Source: Frigoribacterium sp. JB110
GTDB taxonomy: Bacteria > Actinomycetota > Actinomycetes > Actinomycetales > Microbacteriaceae
DNA length: 64,000 bases
Direction: 5' to 3'
NCBI RefSeq assembly: GCF_900163665.1
Contig: NZ_FUIA01000019.1
Span: 62,001-126,000, forward strand
Numbering within the stretch: position 1 is the stretch's first letter; each line of letters starts with the position of its first letter. Below are positions 10,368 to 20,670 of this stretch, piece by piece. Below the pieces are notes generated by a model, which was not told the origin of the DNA, did no database searches, and saw nothing but the letters and a program-made list of their open reading frames with translations. Made by a program: the position numbers and the translations under genes.

Positions 10368-11302
10368 CAGCTGCCCCCGGGCTTGGGCAGGTTTGCCCAG
10401 CCGTCGGTGAGCACACGGCCGTACAGCAGATCCGGATCGAGTCGCCGCAGCTCTTCGGCGAGGCACTCCCGCAGCGAACGGCGCGGCAGGTGCAGCTCGT
10501 GGTCGGGCTGACCAGGCTGGGTCAGCACCGCGATGGTGTCGTTCTGCCGCTCGAGCACGATGTCGCCGCTGGCGCGGGTGAGTCGCACGGAGTGGATGCC
10601 GTGATCCCACTCGTCGGCAGTCTCCGGATGCCAGATCACGGGGAGGTCGAGTGCCATGCCGAGCCAGGCGGCCAGCAGCGCCGTGGAAGGCGACTGCCCC
10701 GAGCCGCGCACCTCGGCGGCGGTGATCGGCTCGAACGGCGGCTGATCGAGCACAGACGCCAGCTGCTCACGCCAGCGCGTCAGCCTCGTCCACGCGATGT
10801 CGGTGTCCCCTGGCGTATACGCCTGGCGGAGCTGAGTGAGGCGCTCGCGCTTCGAGGAGGCGGTCGAGGTATCGGTGATGCGACGCTGGGCGATGTGGCC
10901 GAGGTCGCTGTGACCGGCATCCGCCGGCGGCTGATCGGGCCACCATACGACCACGGGTGCGTCAGGCAGCAGCAGGCCGGTGACGAGGCTCTCCTTGTTG
11001 ACGGCGGTCTCGCCGCCGGCCGTGAGCACGATGACCTCGCTGGCGCCGGCGTCGCCGCCCACGCGGATCTGGGCGTCGAGTCGCGTCTCGCCCTCTGCAT
11101 CGGTGCGGATCACGATCACGCGCATCGGATGCTCGGCCGAGGCGGCATTCGCCGCGTCGATCGCCGCCTCGTGGTGCGCGCCGGGCGAGGCGATCACCAG
11201 CGTGAGCACGCGGCCGAGAGCGACGGCGCCGCCCTCTTCGCGCATGCTGACGAGCGCCTTGGCGACCTTCGAGACGGTGGTGTTGGGCAGATCGTTGATC
11301 AC
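10367..11302 (-). CDS. opcA: Glucose-6-phosphate dehydrogenase assembly protein OpcA
   Basis: OpcA is needed for full activity of glucose-6-phosphate dehydrogenase in Actinobacteria and cyanobacteria. The 311-residue protein begins VINDLPNTTVSKVAKAL and contains the family segments PVVVWWPDQPP and DIAWTRLTRWREQLA. The GTG start overlaps the zwf stop as GTGA, which fixes it and couples translation. The zwf-opcA-pgl order is the actinobacterial norm. Confidence 0.95.
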   Translation of the reverse strand: MINDLPNTTVSKVAKALVSMREEGGAVALGRVLTLVIASPGAHHEAAIDAANAASAEHPMRVIVIRTDAEGETRLDAQIRVGGDAGASEVIVLTAGGETAVNKESLVTGLLLPDAPVVVWWPDQPPADAGHSDLGHIAQRRITDTSTASSKRERLTQLRQAYTPGDTDIAWTRLTRWREQLASVLDQPPFEPITAAEVRGSGQSPSTALLAAWLGMALDLPVIWHPETADEWDHGIHSVRLTRASGDIVLERQNDTIAVLTQPGQPDHELHLPRRSLRECLAEELRRLDPDLLYGRVLTDGWANLPKPGGS

Positions 11303-12861
11303 GGGCGCCTCCAGACGCGGCCATCGCGAGCGAGCAGTGCATCGGCGGAGGGTGGGCCCCACGAGCCGGGACCGTACTGTTCGAGATCGCCGCCGTTCGG
11401 CTGCGCGTCGAGCTCGCCCCAGTACTTCTCCACCGGATCGAGGATGCGCCACGACAGCTCGACCTCCTCGTGGCGAGGGAACAGCGGAGGGTCGCCGAGC
11501 AGTACGTCGAGGATGAGACGCTCGTAGGCCTCAGGGCTGTCCTCGGTGAATGCGTGGCCGTAGCCGAAGTCCATCGTGACGTCGCGCACGTGCGTGCCGT
11601 TGCCAGGCACCTTCGAGCCGAAGCGCAGCGTGACGCCCTCATCCGGCTGCACGCGGATCACGAGCGCGTTCTGGCCGAGCTCGGAGCCCTGGCCGCGCGA
11701 GAGGAGCTGTCCAGGTGCTTGTTTGAACACCACGGCGATCTCGGTCACGCGACGACCGAGGCGCTTTCCGGTGCGCAGGTAGAACGGCACGTCAGCCCAG
11801 CGGCGGGTGTTGATGCCGAGCTTGATCGCCGCGTAGGTCTCAGAGGTGGAGCTGGGATTCATCCCGTCCTCCTCGAGGAAGCCGCTGACGTGCTCGCCGC
11901 CCTGCCAGCCGCCAGCGTACTGGCCGCGTGCGGTCGCCGTCGAGAGGTCGTCCGGCAGCTCGACGGCGGCGAGGACCTTCTCCTTCTCGTTGCGGAGGTG
12001 CTCGGCGGAGAGGCTGATGGGCTCCTCCATCGCAGTGAGCGCGAGCAGCTGCAGCAGGTGGTTCTGGATCACATCGCGCGCGGCGCCGACGCCGTCGTAG
12101 TAGCCGGCGCGGCCGCCGACGCCGATGTCCTCGGCCATCGTGATCTGCACGTGGTCGACGTAGTTGCGGTTCCAGATCGGTTCGTACAGCTCGTTCGCGA
12201 AGCGCAGCGCCAGGATGTTCTGGACCGTCTCCTTGCCGAGATAGTGGTCGATGCGGAAGATCGCGTCGGCGGGGAAGGCCGCCTCCAGCGAGTCGTTCAG
12301 CTCCCTGGCGGATTCGAGGTCGTGTCCGAAGGGCTTCTCGATGACGACGCGTCGCCAGCGGTCGGCGTCCGGCTTGTCATCGACGAGTCCGGACCTCAGC
12401 AGCTGCTGGGCGACGGTGTCGAACGCCTTGGGCGGGATCGACAGGTAGAAGGCGTGGTTCCCCATCGTGCCGCGCTCTTTGTCAAGGAGATCGACCGTTT
12501 CGCGCAGACGCCTGTAGGCGTCGTCGTCGTCGAACGTTCCCTGCACGAACCGGATGCCGCGCTGCAGCTGCTGCCAGGTCTCCTCGCGGAACTCGGTGCG
12601 GGCGTGCTGACGCACGGCGTCGCGCACCACCTCGGCGAAGTCCTGGTCCTCCCACTCGCGCCGCGCGAACCCGACGAGGGCGAAGCCCGGGGGCAGCAGG
12701 CCGCGATTGGCGAGGTCGTACACCGCTGGCATCAGCTTCTTGCGGGAAAGGTCACCGGTGACGCCGAAGATGACCAGCGCACTCGGGCCCGCGATGCGGT
12801 TGAGCCGAAGGTCGTCGGCGTCGCGCAGCGGGTTCTCACCGCGCGAGATGGGGACGGTCAT
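11299..12861 (-). CDS. zwf: Glucose-6-phosphate 1-dehydrogenase
   Basis: Zwf oxidises glucose-6-phosphate with NADP+ and opens the oxidative pentose phosphate pathway. The 520-residue protein has the dinucleotide-binding GVTGDLSRKKL near residue 34, EKPFGHDLESA and the active-site signature IDHYLGKETVQN with the catalytic His. Start at ATG 12861 is supported by GGAG about six bases upstream. A 137-base gap with a long hairpin separates it from tal upstream. Confidence 0.97.
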   Translation of the reverse strand: MTVPISRGENPLRDADDLRLNRIAGPSALVIFGVTGDLSRKKLMPAVYDLANRGLLPPGFALVGFARREWEDQDFAEVVRDAVRQHARTEFREETWQQLQRGIRFVQGTFDDDDAYRRLRETVDLLDKERGTMGNHAFYLSIPPKAFDTVAQQLLRSGLVDDKPDADRWRRVVIEKPFGHDLESARELNDSLEAAFPADAIFRIDHYLGKETVQNILALRFANELYEPIWNRNYVDHVQITMAEDIGVGGRAGYYDGVGAARDVIQNHLLQLLALTAMEEPISLSAEHLRNEKEKVLAAVELPDDLSTATARGQYAGGWQGGEHVSGFLEEDGMNPSSTSETYAAIKLGINTRRWADVPFYLRTGKRLGRRVTEIAVVFKQAPGQLLSRGQGSELGQNALVIRVQPDEGVTLRFGSKVPGNGTHVRDVTMDFGYGHAFTEDSPEAYERLILDVLLGDPPLFPRHEEVELSWRILDPVEKYWGELDAQPNGGDLEQYGPGSWGPPSADALLARDGRVWRRP

Positions 12862-12931
12862 GAAACTCCAGTTGGGATAGTGCTCTGCCGTTTCGTCGGG
12901 TCGCCGATCGCGGTGCGACCCTCAGGTGCGT

Positions 12932-12980
12932 CAGCGGCGGCGAGGAATGCCGAGGTGGTCCTCGGCCCTCGCCGCCGCTG
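12932..12980 (-). terminator. Long hairpin between tal and zwf
   Basis: A 14-bp perfect stem (12932-12945 with 12967-12980) is extended, after an AAT bulge, by a 7-bp stem with a TGGT loop. It follows the tal stop by 18 bases and precedes zwf by about 70. It could terminate or attenuate tkt-tal transcription, or stabilise the upstream mRNA. Confidence 0.6.
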
Positions 12981-12998
12981 CGCTGCGGTGGTGTTACG

Positions 12999-14105
12999 TC
13001 ACGCGGCGCTCGAGAGCGCGTCCTGGACGGTCTGCTTCAGTTCCTGCCACGAGGCGGCGAACTTCTCCACGCCCTCGGTCTCGAGGACCCTGGTGACGTC
13101 GGCGAAGTCCACGCCGACGGAGGCGAGCGCGTCGATGACGGCGCGCGCGTCGGTGTAGGCGCCGGTCACGGCGTCGCCGCCGATGACGGCATGGTCGAAG
13201 GTGGCTTCGAGGGTCTTCTCCGGCATGGTGTTCACCGTGCCGGGGGCGGCGAGCTCGGTCACGTACAGGGTGTCGGGCAGCGCCGGGTCCTTGACGCCGG
13301 TCGACGCCCACAGCGGACGCTGTACGTTCGCACCCGCGTCGACGAGCTCGGTCGCGCGCTGCTCGGCGAACTTCTGCTCGAACAGCTCGAACGCGAGGCG
13401 CGCGTTGGCGATGCCGGACTTGGACAGCAGCGCGGTCGCCTCGTCGGTGCCGACCGCCTTGAGCCGCTTGTCGACTTCGCTGTCCACGCGGGACACGAAG
13501 AACGACGCCACCGAGTGGATCTGCGAGAGGTCGTGGCCGGCGGCCTTGGCCTGCTCGAGCCCGGCGAGGTACGCGTCGATGACGGCGGCGTAGCGCTCCA
13601 GCGAGAAGATCAGCGTCACGTTCACGCTGATGCCGGAGCCGATCGCCTCGGTGATCGCCGGAAGACCGGCGAGGGTCGCCGGAATCTTGACGTGCGCGTT
13701 CGGACGGTCGATCGTCGCCCAGAGCTGCTTGGCCTGGGCGATCGTGCCCGCCGTGTCGTCGGCCAGCTCGGGGGAGACCTCGATCGACACGCGGCCGTCG
13801 ACGCCGTTCGTGGCGTCGTAGACCGGGCGGAAGACGTCGCACGCGTTGCGGACGTCATCCGTGGTGATCGAGATGATGGCGTCGTCGACGCTCGAGCCGG
13901 CCTTCGCCAGATCAGCGACCTGATCGGCGTACGAGGCGCCGTTGCTGAGCGCGCCGGCGAAGATCGTCGGGTTCGTCGTCACACCGACGACGTCGCGCGT
14001 ATCGATGAGCTCCTGCAGATTGCCCGACGTGATGCGCTCGCGCGACAGGTCGTCGAGCCAGATGCTGACGCCGGTGGCGGACAGCTGAGAGGTGGGGGAG
14101 GTCAC
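12999..14105 (-). CDS. tal: Transaldolase
   Basis: Transaldolase exchanges three-carbon units between sedoheptulose-7-phosphate and glyceraldehyde-3-phosphate in the non-oxidative pentose phosphate pathway. The 368-residue actinobacterial-type protein starts around [12 protein letters not shown], contains GVTTNPTIF and the Schiff-base lysine in HVKIPAT, then [13 protein letters not shown]. The GTG start overlaps the tkt stop (GTGA), which rules out the much longer upstream open frame, an antiphase shadow of tkt. Confidence 0.97.
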   Translation of the reverse strand: MTSPTSQLSATGVSIWLDDLSRERITSGNLQELIDTRDVVGVTTNPTIFAGALSNGASYADQVADLAKAGSSVDDAIISITTDDVRNACDVFRPVYDATNGVDGRVSIEVSPELADDTAGTIAQAKQLWATIDRPNAHVKIPATLAGLPAITEAIGSGISVNVTLIFSLERYAAVIDAYLAGLEQAKAAGHDLSQIHSVASFFVSRVDSEVDKRLKAVGTDEATALLSKSGIANARLAFELFEQKFAEQRATELVDAGANVQRPLWASTGVKDPALPDTLYVTELAAPGTVNTMPEKTLEATFDHAVIGGDAVTGAYTDARAVIDALASVGVDFADVTRVLETEGVEKFAASWQELKQTVQDALSSAA

Positions 14106-16198
14106 GAGTTCTCCTTGATGGTTTCGCGGGCGGCGTCGACGACGGCCTGCGCCGTGACACCGAACTTCTCGAACAGGGTCTTGTAGTCGGCCGACGCACC
14201 GAAGTGCTCGATCGACACGGAACGGCCGGCATCGCCGACGATGTCGCGCCACGACATCGCAAGGCCGGCCTCCACGGACACGCGCGCCTTCACCGCGGCG
14301 GGCAGCACGCTCTCGCGGTACTCCTCGCTCTGCTCGGCGAACCACTCCAGCGAAGGAGCCGACACGACGCGCGCGTTGACTCCGTCGGCCTTGAGCGACT
14401 CGCGGGCCTCGACGGCCAGCTGCACCTCGCTGCCTGTGGCGACCAGGATGACATCGGGCGTGCCGCCCGGCGCCTCCGCGAGCACGTACGCGCCCCGGCC
14501 GGTGAGCGAGGCCGAGGCGAAGGTCTCGCCGGATGCCTCTGCGTCGCCGCGCTCGTACGTGGCGACTCCCTGACGGGTCAGGGCGAGCCCGGAAGGCCCG
14601 CCGCGGCGCTTGAGGATCTCGAGCCACGCGTACGACGTCTCGTTCGCGTCCGCCGGGCGGACGACGGCGAGGTTCGGGATGGCCCGCAGCACGGTGAGGT
14701 GCTCGATCGGCTGGTGCGTCGGGCCGTCTTCGCCGAGCGCCACCGAGTCGTGGGTCCACACGAACACGCTGGGGATGTTCATCAGCGCGGCCAGTCGGAC
14801 CGCCGGACGCATGTAGTCGGCGAACTGCAGGAAGGTGCCGCCGTATGCGCGCGTCTTCCCGTGCAGCACGATGCCGTTCAGGATCGCGCCCATCGCATGC
14901 TCGCGAATGCCGAAGTGCAGCACGCGCCCGTACGGCGATCCGGTGAACTTGGCGGTCGACGCCGAAGCGGGGTTGAACGAATCGACACCGTCGATCGTGG
15001 TGTTGTTCGAACCGGCGAGGTCGGCGGAACCGCCCCACAGCTCTGGCATGACGGGGCCGAGAGCGTTGAGGACCTTGCCGGACGCAGCGCGCGTGGCAAC
15101 GGCCTTGCCCGCCTCGAACTCCGGCAGCGCGTCCTCGATGCCCTGCGGCAGTTCGCCGGCCTCGAGACGGTCGAGCAGCGCCTTGCGCTCGGGATTGGCC
15201 GCAGCCCAGGCGTCGAACTTCTGCTGCCAGGCGACGCGCACGTCGGCCGCACGGTCGGCGAGACCGCGCGTGCGGGCGATGACCTCGTCCGAGACCTCGA
15301 AGGTCTTCTCCGGGTCGAAGCCGAGCGCCTGCTTGGTCGCTGCCAGTTCGTCGGCGCCGAGCGCCGAGCCGTGGATGCCGCCGGTGTTCTGCTTCTTGGG
15401 CGCCGGCCATCCGATGACCGTCTTGAGCACGATCAGCGACGGCTTGTCGGTCTCGGCTTTGGCGGCCTCGACTGCCGCGAACAGCTCTCGGACGTCCTCG
15501 ACGTAGTCGCCGGTCTTCTTCCAGTCGACCGTCAGCACCTGCCAGCCGTACGCCTCGTACCGCGCGGCGACGTCTTCGGTGAACGCAACGTCGGTGTCGT
15601 CCTCGATGGAGATCTGATTCGCGTCGTAGAGCGCGATCAGATTGCCGAGCTGCTGATGCCCGGCGAGGGAGGAGGCCTCGCTCGTCACGCCCTCCTGCAG
15701 GTCGCCATCGCTGGCGATGACGTAGACGAAGTGGTCGAACGGGCTCTCGCCCGCCGGAGTCTCCGGATCGAACAAGCCGCGCTCGTAGCGGGCGGCATAG
15801 GCGAAGCCCACGGAGGACGCGAGACCCTGACCGAGCGGACCGGTCGTGATCTCGACGCCGTCCGTCTCGCCGTACTCAGGGTGTCCTGGTGTCTTCGAGC
15901 CCCAGGTGCGCAGCGCCTTGAGGTCGTCGAGCTCGAGCCCGAAACCACCGAGGTACAGCTGCACGTACTGGGTGAGCGAGGAGTGACCGGCCGACAGGAT
16001 GAAGCGGTCGCGACCGATCCAGTGCGTGTCAGTCGGGTCATGGTCCATGACCCGCTGGTACAGCAGGTAGGCCGCAGGCGCGAGGCTCATCGCGGTGCCG
16101 GGGTGGCCGTTGCCGACCTTCTCCACAGCATCCGCCGCGAGCACGCGCGCCGTGTCAACGGCTCGCTCGTCAATCTCGTCCCAACGCAGTTCCGTCAC
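14102..16198 (-). CDS. tkt: Transketolase
   Basis: Transketolase is a thiamine-diphosphate enzyme moving two-carbon units between sugar phosphates. The protein of about 698 residues has [13 protein letters not shown] near the N-terminus, the ThDP/Mg site SDGDLQEG followed by YDANQISI, and the pyrimidine-domain region [12 protein letters not shown] 16198 is chosen because an AAAGGCGG lies just upstream and because the family begins LRWDEID; ATG 16213 in frame is the alternative with a poor ribosome site. It heads the tkt-tal-zwf-opcA-pgl series. Confidence 0.97.
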   Translation of the reverse strand: MTELRWDEIDERAVDTARVLAADAVEKVGNGHPGTAMSLAPAAYLLYQRVMDHDPTDTHWIGRDRFILSAGHSSLTQYVQLYLGGFGLELDDLKALRTWGSKTPGHPEYGETDGVEITTGPLGQGLASSVGFAYAARYERGLFDPETPAGESPFDHFVYVIASDGDLQEGVTSEASSLAGHQQLGNLIALYDANQISIEDDTDVAFTEDVAARYEAYGWQVLTVDWKKTGDYVEDVRELFAAVEAAKAETDKPSLIVLKTVIGWPAPKKQNTGGIHGSALGADELAATKQALGFDPEKTFEVSDEVIARTRGLADRAADVRVAWQQKFDAWAAANPERKALLDRLEAGELPQGIEDALPEFEAGKAVATRAASGKVLNALGPVMPELWGGSADLAGSNNTTIDGVDSFNPASASTAKFTGSPYGRVLHFGIREHAMGAILNGIVLHGKTRAYGGTFLQFADYMRPAVRLAALMNIPSVFVWTHDSVALGEDGPTHQPIEHLTVLRAIPNLAVVRPADANETSYAWLEILKRRGGPSGLALTRQGVATYERGDAEASGETFASASLTGRGAYVLAEAPGGTPDVILVATGSEVQLAVEARESLKADGVNARVVSAPSLEWFAEQSEEYRESVLPAAVKARVSVEAGLAMSWRDIVGDAGRSVSIEHFGASADYKTLFEKFGVTAQAVVDAARETIKENS

Positions 16199-16283
16199 CG
16201 GACCGCCTTTCATCCTGGGTTAAGCGCTCGGGCACACGAGCCGTCCGCAAGAACGGGTGGCATTCGAGCGCGCGTTCAGCTCC

Positions 16284-16289
16284 ATCCTA
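16284..16289 (-). promoter_or_regulatory. Candidate -10 box of the tkt operon
   Basis: TAGGAT on the minus strand would place the start site near 16277 and give a leader of roughly 70-80 bases. It shares the 226-base divergent region with the ctaB promoter. Confidence 0.4.
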
Positions 16290-16394
16290 GTCATCGCGCT
16301 CCGCCGCCGGGAGCCCGCGCGTCACACGCCGCATCCCAACAACCATGAACGGCTTTCAGTGAGCTCCGAGCCGACTCCCAGCATCCGGATGAAC

Positions 16395-16400
16395 TAGACT
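16395..16400 (+). promoter_or_regulatory. Candidate -10 box of ctaB
   Basis: TAGACT, identical to the hexamers before pgk and sufB, lies 40 bases before the ctaB ATG. Confidence 0.4.
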
Positions 16401-16440
16401 GGGCCGGGTTTTGCAGCAGCGAGTGAAGAAGGGACGTGCG

Positions 16441-17355
16441 ATGTCGACTGCCGTCTCCGATCGCCGCACAGGCAGAGACATCCGGCGCACGGTTCGCGCA
16501 TACGTGATGCTGACGAAGCCGCGGGTGCTCGAGCTGCTGCTCGTGTCGACCGTTCCGGTCATGTTCCTCGCCGCCCAGGGTCTGCCGAACCTCTGGCTCG
16601 TCGTTGCGACCGTGATCGGCGGCTCGGCCAGCGCGGGTTCGGCCGCGGCGTTCAACATGTACATCGACCGCGACATGGATGCGCACATGCAGCGCACCAA
16701 GAACCGCCCGCTCGTCACCGGTGAGATCTCACCGCGGGGCGCGCTCGTGTTCGCCTGGACGCTGGCGATCGCGTCGACGATCTGGTTCGTCTTCACGGCC
16801 AACCTGCTCACCGCCGCACTGTCGGCTGGGGCGATCTTCTTCTACGTCGTCATCTACACACTGCTTCTCAAACGGCACACGGAGCAGAACATCGTGTGGG
16901 GCGGAATCGCCGGATGCTTCCCCGTGCTGATCGGCTGGGCCGCCGTGACCAACTCGCTGGATTGGCCGGCCTTCGTGCTGTTCGCCCTGGTCTTCCTCTG
17001 GACGCCGCCGCATTACTGGCCGCTGTCGATCAAGTACGCCGCCGATTACTCCGAGGCGAACGTGCCGATGCTCGGCGCCACCCGCAACGGTGTGCAGGTC
17101 GGCCTGCAGATCATCCTCTACGCGTGGGCGACGATCGCCTGCTCGCTGCTGCTGATCCCCGTCGCGGGCATGGGAATCGTCTACTCCGCTTCCGCCGTGG
17201 TGTTCGGCGGCTGGTTCCTGTTCGAGTCGCACAGGCTCTACAACCGCACGGTCAAGGGCGAGGGTGCCGGTCCGATGCGTGTGTTCCACGCGTCGATCAC
17301 CTACCTGACACTGGTATTCGTGGCTGTCGCGGTTGATCCGCTGCTGCCGTTCTGA
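16441..17355 (+). CDS. ctaB: Heme O synthase (protoheme IX farnesyltransferase)
   Basis: CtaB attaches a farnesyl group to heme b, making heme O for terminal oxidases. The 304-residue UbiA-family membrane protein has the prenyl-diphosphate motif NMYIDRDMD near residue 74 followed by KNRPL, the second Asp-rich region [10 protein letters not shown], and about nine hydrophobic segments. ATG 16441 is preferred over an upstream in-frame TTG because AAGGGA lies at a proper distance. ctaA, the next enzyme, lies 2 kb away on the other strand, with tkt divergent upstream; this linkage is typical in Actinobacteria. Confidence 0.96.
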   Translation: MSTAVSDRRTGRDIRRTVRAYVMLTKPRVLELLLVSTVPVMFLAAQGLPNLWLVVATVIGGSASAGSAAAFNMYIDRDMDAHMQRTKNRPLVTGEISPRGALVFAWTLAIASTIWFVFTANLLTAALSAGAIFFYVVIYTLLLKRHTEQNIVWGGIAGCFPVLIGWAAVTNSLDWPAFVLFALVFLWTPPHYWPLSIKYAADYSEANVPMLGATRNGVQVGLQIILYAWATIACSLLLIPVAGMGIVYSASAVVFGGWFLFESHRLYNRTVKGEGAGPMRVFHASITYLTLVFVAVAVDPLLPF

Positions 17356-17368
17356 CCGGCCGGATCTC

Positions 17369-18859
17369 GTGAGCTCAGCAGGAGAACCTCCGGCCACACG
17401 TTCCATCGCGCTCGACCCAGCGCAGCGCTGGCGCGCCTTCTGGGTGTGCGTCGCCGTCGCGGCCTTCACCATCCTCGACATCTCGAAGGTGAACGTCGGG
17501 CTGCCGTCGATCGAGGAGGCTCTCGGCGGCGGTTCGACGGAGCTGCAGCTCGTCGTCTCCGGGTACATCCTGGCCTTCGGCCTCGGGCTCGTGCCGTTCG
17601 GGCGCATCGGCGATCAGCGTTCCAGGCGGACGCTGATGATCGTCGGTCTGTGCGCCTTCGCCGTCGCGAGCGTGCTGTGTGCCGTTGCTCCCAACATCTG
17701 GTGGCTCGTGATCGCCCGGTTCCTGCAGGGCGTGGCGGCCGGTGTGCAGATGCCGCAGGTGATGGGCACGATCCAGCAGCTGTTCACCGGGCGTGAGCGC
17801 GGCGTCGCGTTCGGTCTGTTCGGCGCGACGGTCGGGCTCGCCACCGCATTCGGTCCGACCCTCGGCGGCCTGATGATCGCGCTCGGCGGACCGAGCGACG
17901 GCTGGCGCTGGATCTTCTGGCTCAACCTGCCGCTGTGCCTGATCGTTGTGCTCGCCGCTGTCTTCGTGCTGCCCGAGGTGCGCAGACCCTCTCCAGGGCG
18001 CCTCGAGCTCGACCCCATCGGACTGGCGCTGTTCGGCATCGCCGTGATCTCGCTGATGACGCCGTTCCTGCTCACCACGGGCTCACCGGACGACACCCCA
18101 GCCAGATGGTGGCTGCTCGTTCCCTTCGTGCTGTTCTGCGCTGGATTCGTCGCCTGGGAGCGCCGCTACGCGCAGCGGGGCAGGTCGCCGCTCGTGCCGC
18201 TGCGACTCTTCCGCGTGGTGTCGTGGCGCAACGGGAACCTGCTGCAGCTGCTGTACTTCGCCGGTCTGCCGACGGTGTTCCTGCTCACGGCGGTGTTCCT
18301 GCAGACCGGCCTCGGCATCGAGCCCGTGTTCGCAGGCATGGTCACAATGGGCTTCGCGCTGCTGAGTGCGTACACCTCATGGCTCGGCGGCAAGCTCGTC
18401 GACCGACTCGGCCGCAGCCTGGTGATCGCCGGACTGATCACCGTGCTGTCCGCGATCATCGGCCTCGTCATCGTGGGCTACGTCGCGAGCGACGAGATGA
18501 CGCCATGGCTCATGGCAGGCGTGCTGGCGATCGGCGGCATCGGCGGCGGCTTCGTCATCTCTCCGAACCAGACGCTGACCCTCGCCGAGATCCCGCCCCG
18601 CGAGGGAGGGCTCGCCGGATCAGTCGGGCAGCTCGGCCAGCGCATCGGCACAGCGGTGGGCACGGCCGTCGGTCTGTCCTTGTTCTACTCGACCGTGCAC
18701 CGCGGGTCGGACGGCTCGGGCGACACGACGGTGTACCACGATGCGTTCGGAACGGGTCTTCTCTCGACAGCGGTGTGCGTCGCCGGCGCGCTGGCCGTGG
18801 CGTTCATCGACCTCGGCAGTCGCCGCAGAGCGGCTCGCGGCGGTTCCAGCGAGGCCTGA
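17369..18859 (+). CDS. MFS transporter, DHA2 (EmrB/QacA) type
   Basis: The 496-residue protein has about 14 hydrophobic segments and the MFS motifs GRIGDQRSRR (loop 2-3) and GFVISPNQTLTLAEIPPREGG near the C-terminus, which place it with drug:H+ antiporters of the DHA2 group. A polar multidrug or metabolite export role is likely, but the substrate is unknown. The GTG at 17369 starts after the ctaB stop; a start at 17333 would overlap ctaB by 23 bases and is less likely. Only a weak ribosome site is visible. It is probably cotranscribed with ctaB. Confidence 0.85.
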   Translation: MSSAGEPPATRSIALDPAQRWRAFWVCVAVAAFTILDISKVNVGLPSIEEALGGGSTELQLVVSGYILAFGLGLVPFGRIGDQRSRRTLMIVGLCAFAVASVLCAVAPNIWWLVIARFLQGVAAGVQMPQVMGTIQQLFTGRERGVAFGLFGATVGLATAFGPTLGGLMIALGGPSDGWRWIFWLNLPLCLIVVLAAVFVLPEVRRPSPGRLELDPIGLALFGIAVISLMTPFLLTTGSPDDTPARWWLLVPFVLFCAGFVAWERRYAQRGRSPLVPLRLFRVVSWRNGNLLQLLYFAGLPTVFLLTAVFLQTGLGIEPVFAGMVTMGFALLSAYTSWLGGKLVDRLGRSLVIAGLITVLSAIIGLVIVGYVASDEMTPWLMAGVLAIGGIGGGFVISPNQTLTLAEIPPREGGLAGSVGQLGQRIGTAVGTAVGLSLFYSTVHRGSDGSGDTTVYHDAFGTGLLSTAVCVAGALAVAFIDLGSRRRAARGGSSEA

Positions 18860-18885
18860 CCGCTCGCTCAGGATGGTGCGGGCGG

Positions 18886-18891
18886 TAGCCT
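18886..18891 (+). promoter_or_regulatory. Probable leaderless -10 box of the YbhB/PEBP gene
   Basis: TAGCCT ends six bases before the ATG at 18898 and no Shine-Dalgarno is present, which fits a leaderless mRNA. Confidence 0.5.
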
Positions 18892-18897
18892 GGCGAC

Positions 18898-19419
18898 ATG
18901 TTCTCCTACGATCCGTATGCAGAACTTGCCACGCTGCGCGAGTTCGCCCCGATGACGCTGACCAGTACCGACTTCGACGACGGGCGGCCGCTTCCGGCGG
19001 CGCAGTGGGGAGCTGCGGGCGGCGGTTCCGACACGTCACCGCAGCTGAGCTGGGCTGGGGCGCCGGAGGGCACCAGGTCGTTCGCGCTGAGCTGCTTCGA
19101 TCCCGATGCGCCCACCGGATCCGGATTCTGGCACTGGGCACTGTTCGACATCCCCGCGGAGGTGACCTCACTCGACGCCGGCGATGCCCGGCCGACCGGA
19201 GCGGTCTCGCTGCGGAACGAGCCGGGCACCCTGGGCTTCGTCGGTGCCGGCCCGCCGCCCGGCACCGGCACGCACCGCTACTTCTTCGTCGTCGACGCCC
19301 TCGACGTCGCGTCGCTGAACGTCTCGAGGGATGCGACCCCGGCCATCCTCGGCTTCAACCGACACTTCCACTCGCTTGCACGCGCGATCCTGGTCGGAAC
19401 GGCCACCAGCGACAGCTGA
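18898..19419 (+). CDS. YbhB/YbcL family (PEBP-like, Raf kinase inhibitor-like) protein
   Basis: The 173-residue protein belongs to the phosphatidylethanolamine-binding protein superfamily: TDFDDGRPLP near residue 24, SPQLSWAGAPEGTRSFAL, CFDPDAPTGSGFWHWALFDIP (the ligand pocket DPDAP and GxxxHW) and GTHRYFFVVDALD. No signal peptide is seen, so it is cytosolic. The biological role of bacterial members is unclear. The gene converges on ctaA with a gap of 19 bases. Confidence 0.9.
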   Translation: MFSYDPYAELATLREFAPMTLTSTDFDDGRPLPAAQWGAAGGGSDTSPQLSWAGAPEGTRSFALSCFDPDAPTGSGFWHWALFDIPAEVTSLDAGDARPTGAVSLRNEPGTLGFVGAGPPPGTGTHRYFFVVDALDVASLNVSRDATPAILGFNRHFHSLARAILVGTATSDS

Positions 19420-19438
19420 GAACCCGCGGTTCGCCGGA

Positions 19439-20515
19439 TCAGACCGTCTCGGGAACGCGCCCGGCTCGGGGGAGCGCCGCGCCGACGGGTGCCTTCATAC
19501 GGAGCACCACGACGACGTAGGCGGCAGCCGAGAGCGCAGCGAGCACCATATGGATGCCGACGAGCAGAGGAGGCAGCGCGGCGTTGGCCTGCCACACGCC
19601 GACGCCGATCTGCACCACGAGCACGGCGAGGAACGCCGTCGACCAAGCCCGGGTCGGGAGCCTCTGCGCCCATGCGACCACAGTGATCGCAAGAGCCAGC
19701 ACGAACAGTGCGTACCCGGGCCATGAGTGCACGTGCGCGAGGAGCGTCGCGTCGAAGCCGTCTCGCTGCACGTACTGGTCGCCCGAGTGCGGGCCGCTCC
19801 CCGTCGTGAGCACGCCGAACACGATCGTCGCCGCGAGAACCAGCGAGGTGACGTGCACGAGCACGGCGTAGCCGCGCGGCACCGCGAGCGCGCGGTCACC
19901 GGGCGCGGCGTTCATCCTGATCAGGAACGCCGCCGTGACGCAGACCAGGGCGAGCGATGATGCGTAGTGGAAGCCGACGATGAAGGGGTTCAGTCCGGTC
20001 AGCACGGCGCTTCCCCCGACGACGGCCTGTGCGATGACCCCGATGAGCACGATCCACGCCAGCGAGAGCAGATCGCGCCGCACCGGCGTGATCTTCAGCG
20101 AATGCACGGCGCCGGCGATGCACGCCACCAGCAGGACGACGGAGAAGGCCACGATGCCCGACAGACCGATCGCCTCTGCCGCGAGGTATGCGGCAACGGA
20201 GCCGACGACGCCAGCGGAGGCGAACAGCAGCGCGGGTACGAGTGACCGGCGTCGCCCGGCGGCGAACAGCGAGATCAGCAGGACGGCGAGCGCGAGGATC
20301 CCCACGACGCCCGTCATGGTGCGGTTTCCGAACTCGATGATGCCGTGGATGCCGAGATCATCGGTGGGGACGAGCGAATCCGGCGTGCACAGCGGCCACT
20401 CGGAGCAGCCGAGCCCCGAGCCGGTGAGCCGCACCGCACCGCCGGTGCCGATGATGAGGACCTCGGCGATGAACGACAGCCAGGCGAGGACCCTCAGCGC
20501 GGGGGAGATGGTCAT
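19439..20515 (-). CDS. ctaA: Heme A synthase (COX15/CtaA)
   Basis: CtaA oxidises the C8 methyl of heme O to the formyl group of heme A for aa3-type cytochrome c oxidase. The 358-residue membrane protein has about eight transmembrane helices, an extracellular Cys pair in CSEWPLC (near residue 37-43), and the conserved HGIIEFGNRTMTG with Glu and His used in heme handling. A second His pair lies in the C-terminal half (ARMNHVHSWPG-like region at LAHVHSWPGYA). It is divergent from sufB across 257 bases. Confidence 0.95.
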   Translation of the reverse strand: MTISPALRVLAWLSFIAEVLIIGTGGAVRLTGSGLGCSEWPLCTPDSLVPTDDLGIHGIIEFGNRTMTGVVGILALAVLLISLFAAGRRRSLVPALLFASAGVVGSVAAYLAAEAIGLSGIVAFSVVLLVACIAGAVHSLKITPVRRDLLSLAWIVLIGVIAQAVVGGSAVLTGLNPFIVGFHYASSLALVCVTAAFLIRMNAAPGDRALAVPRGYAVLVHVTSLVLAATIVFGVLTTGSGPHSGDQYVQRDGFDATLLAHVHSWPGYALFVLALAITVVAWAQRLPTRAWSTAFLAVLVVQIGVGVWQANAALPPLLVGIHMVLAALSAAAYVVVVLRMKAPVGAALPRAGRVPETV

Positions 20516-20648
20516 GGGTGCAGTTTAGGCGGGCAACCTGCGCCGAGAATGTGGGCCGAGGACCGCCGGCCGCGCCCCGGCATCCGATGCACCTCCAGTG
20601 GGTTGTGATCGATCTCCCCGCACCGGGCGCGCCACTGCTGTGAGCCTG

Positions 20649-20654
20649 TAGACT
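20649..20654 (+). promoter_or_regulatory. Candidate -10 box of the suf operon
   Basis: TAGACT would start a leader of about 110 bases. No sufR gene, the usual neighbouring regulator, is present in the window. Confidence 0.4.
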
Positions 20655-20670
20655 TGAATGGTTGAGAACA

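Noticed and set aside
14106..15410. Long N-terminal extension of the transaldolase frame
   Set aside because: It runs through tkt in another phase; the GTG at 14105 overlapping the tkt stop is the natural start.
14204..16348. A 714-codon plus-strand open frame opposite tkt
   Set aside because: It is a shadow of the transketolase gene, rich in Arg and His with no recognisable domain.
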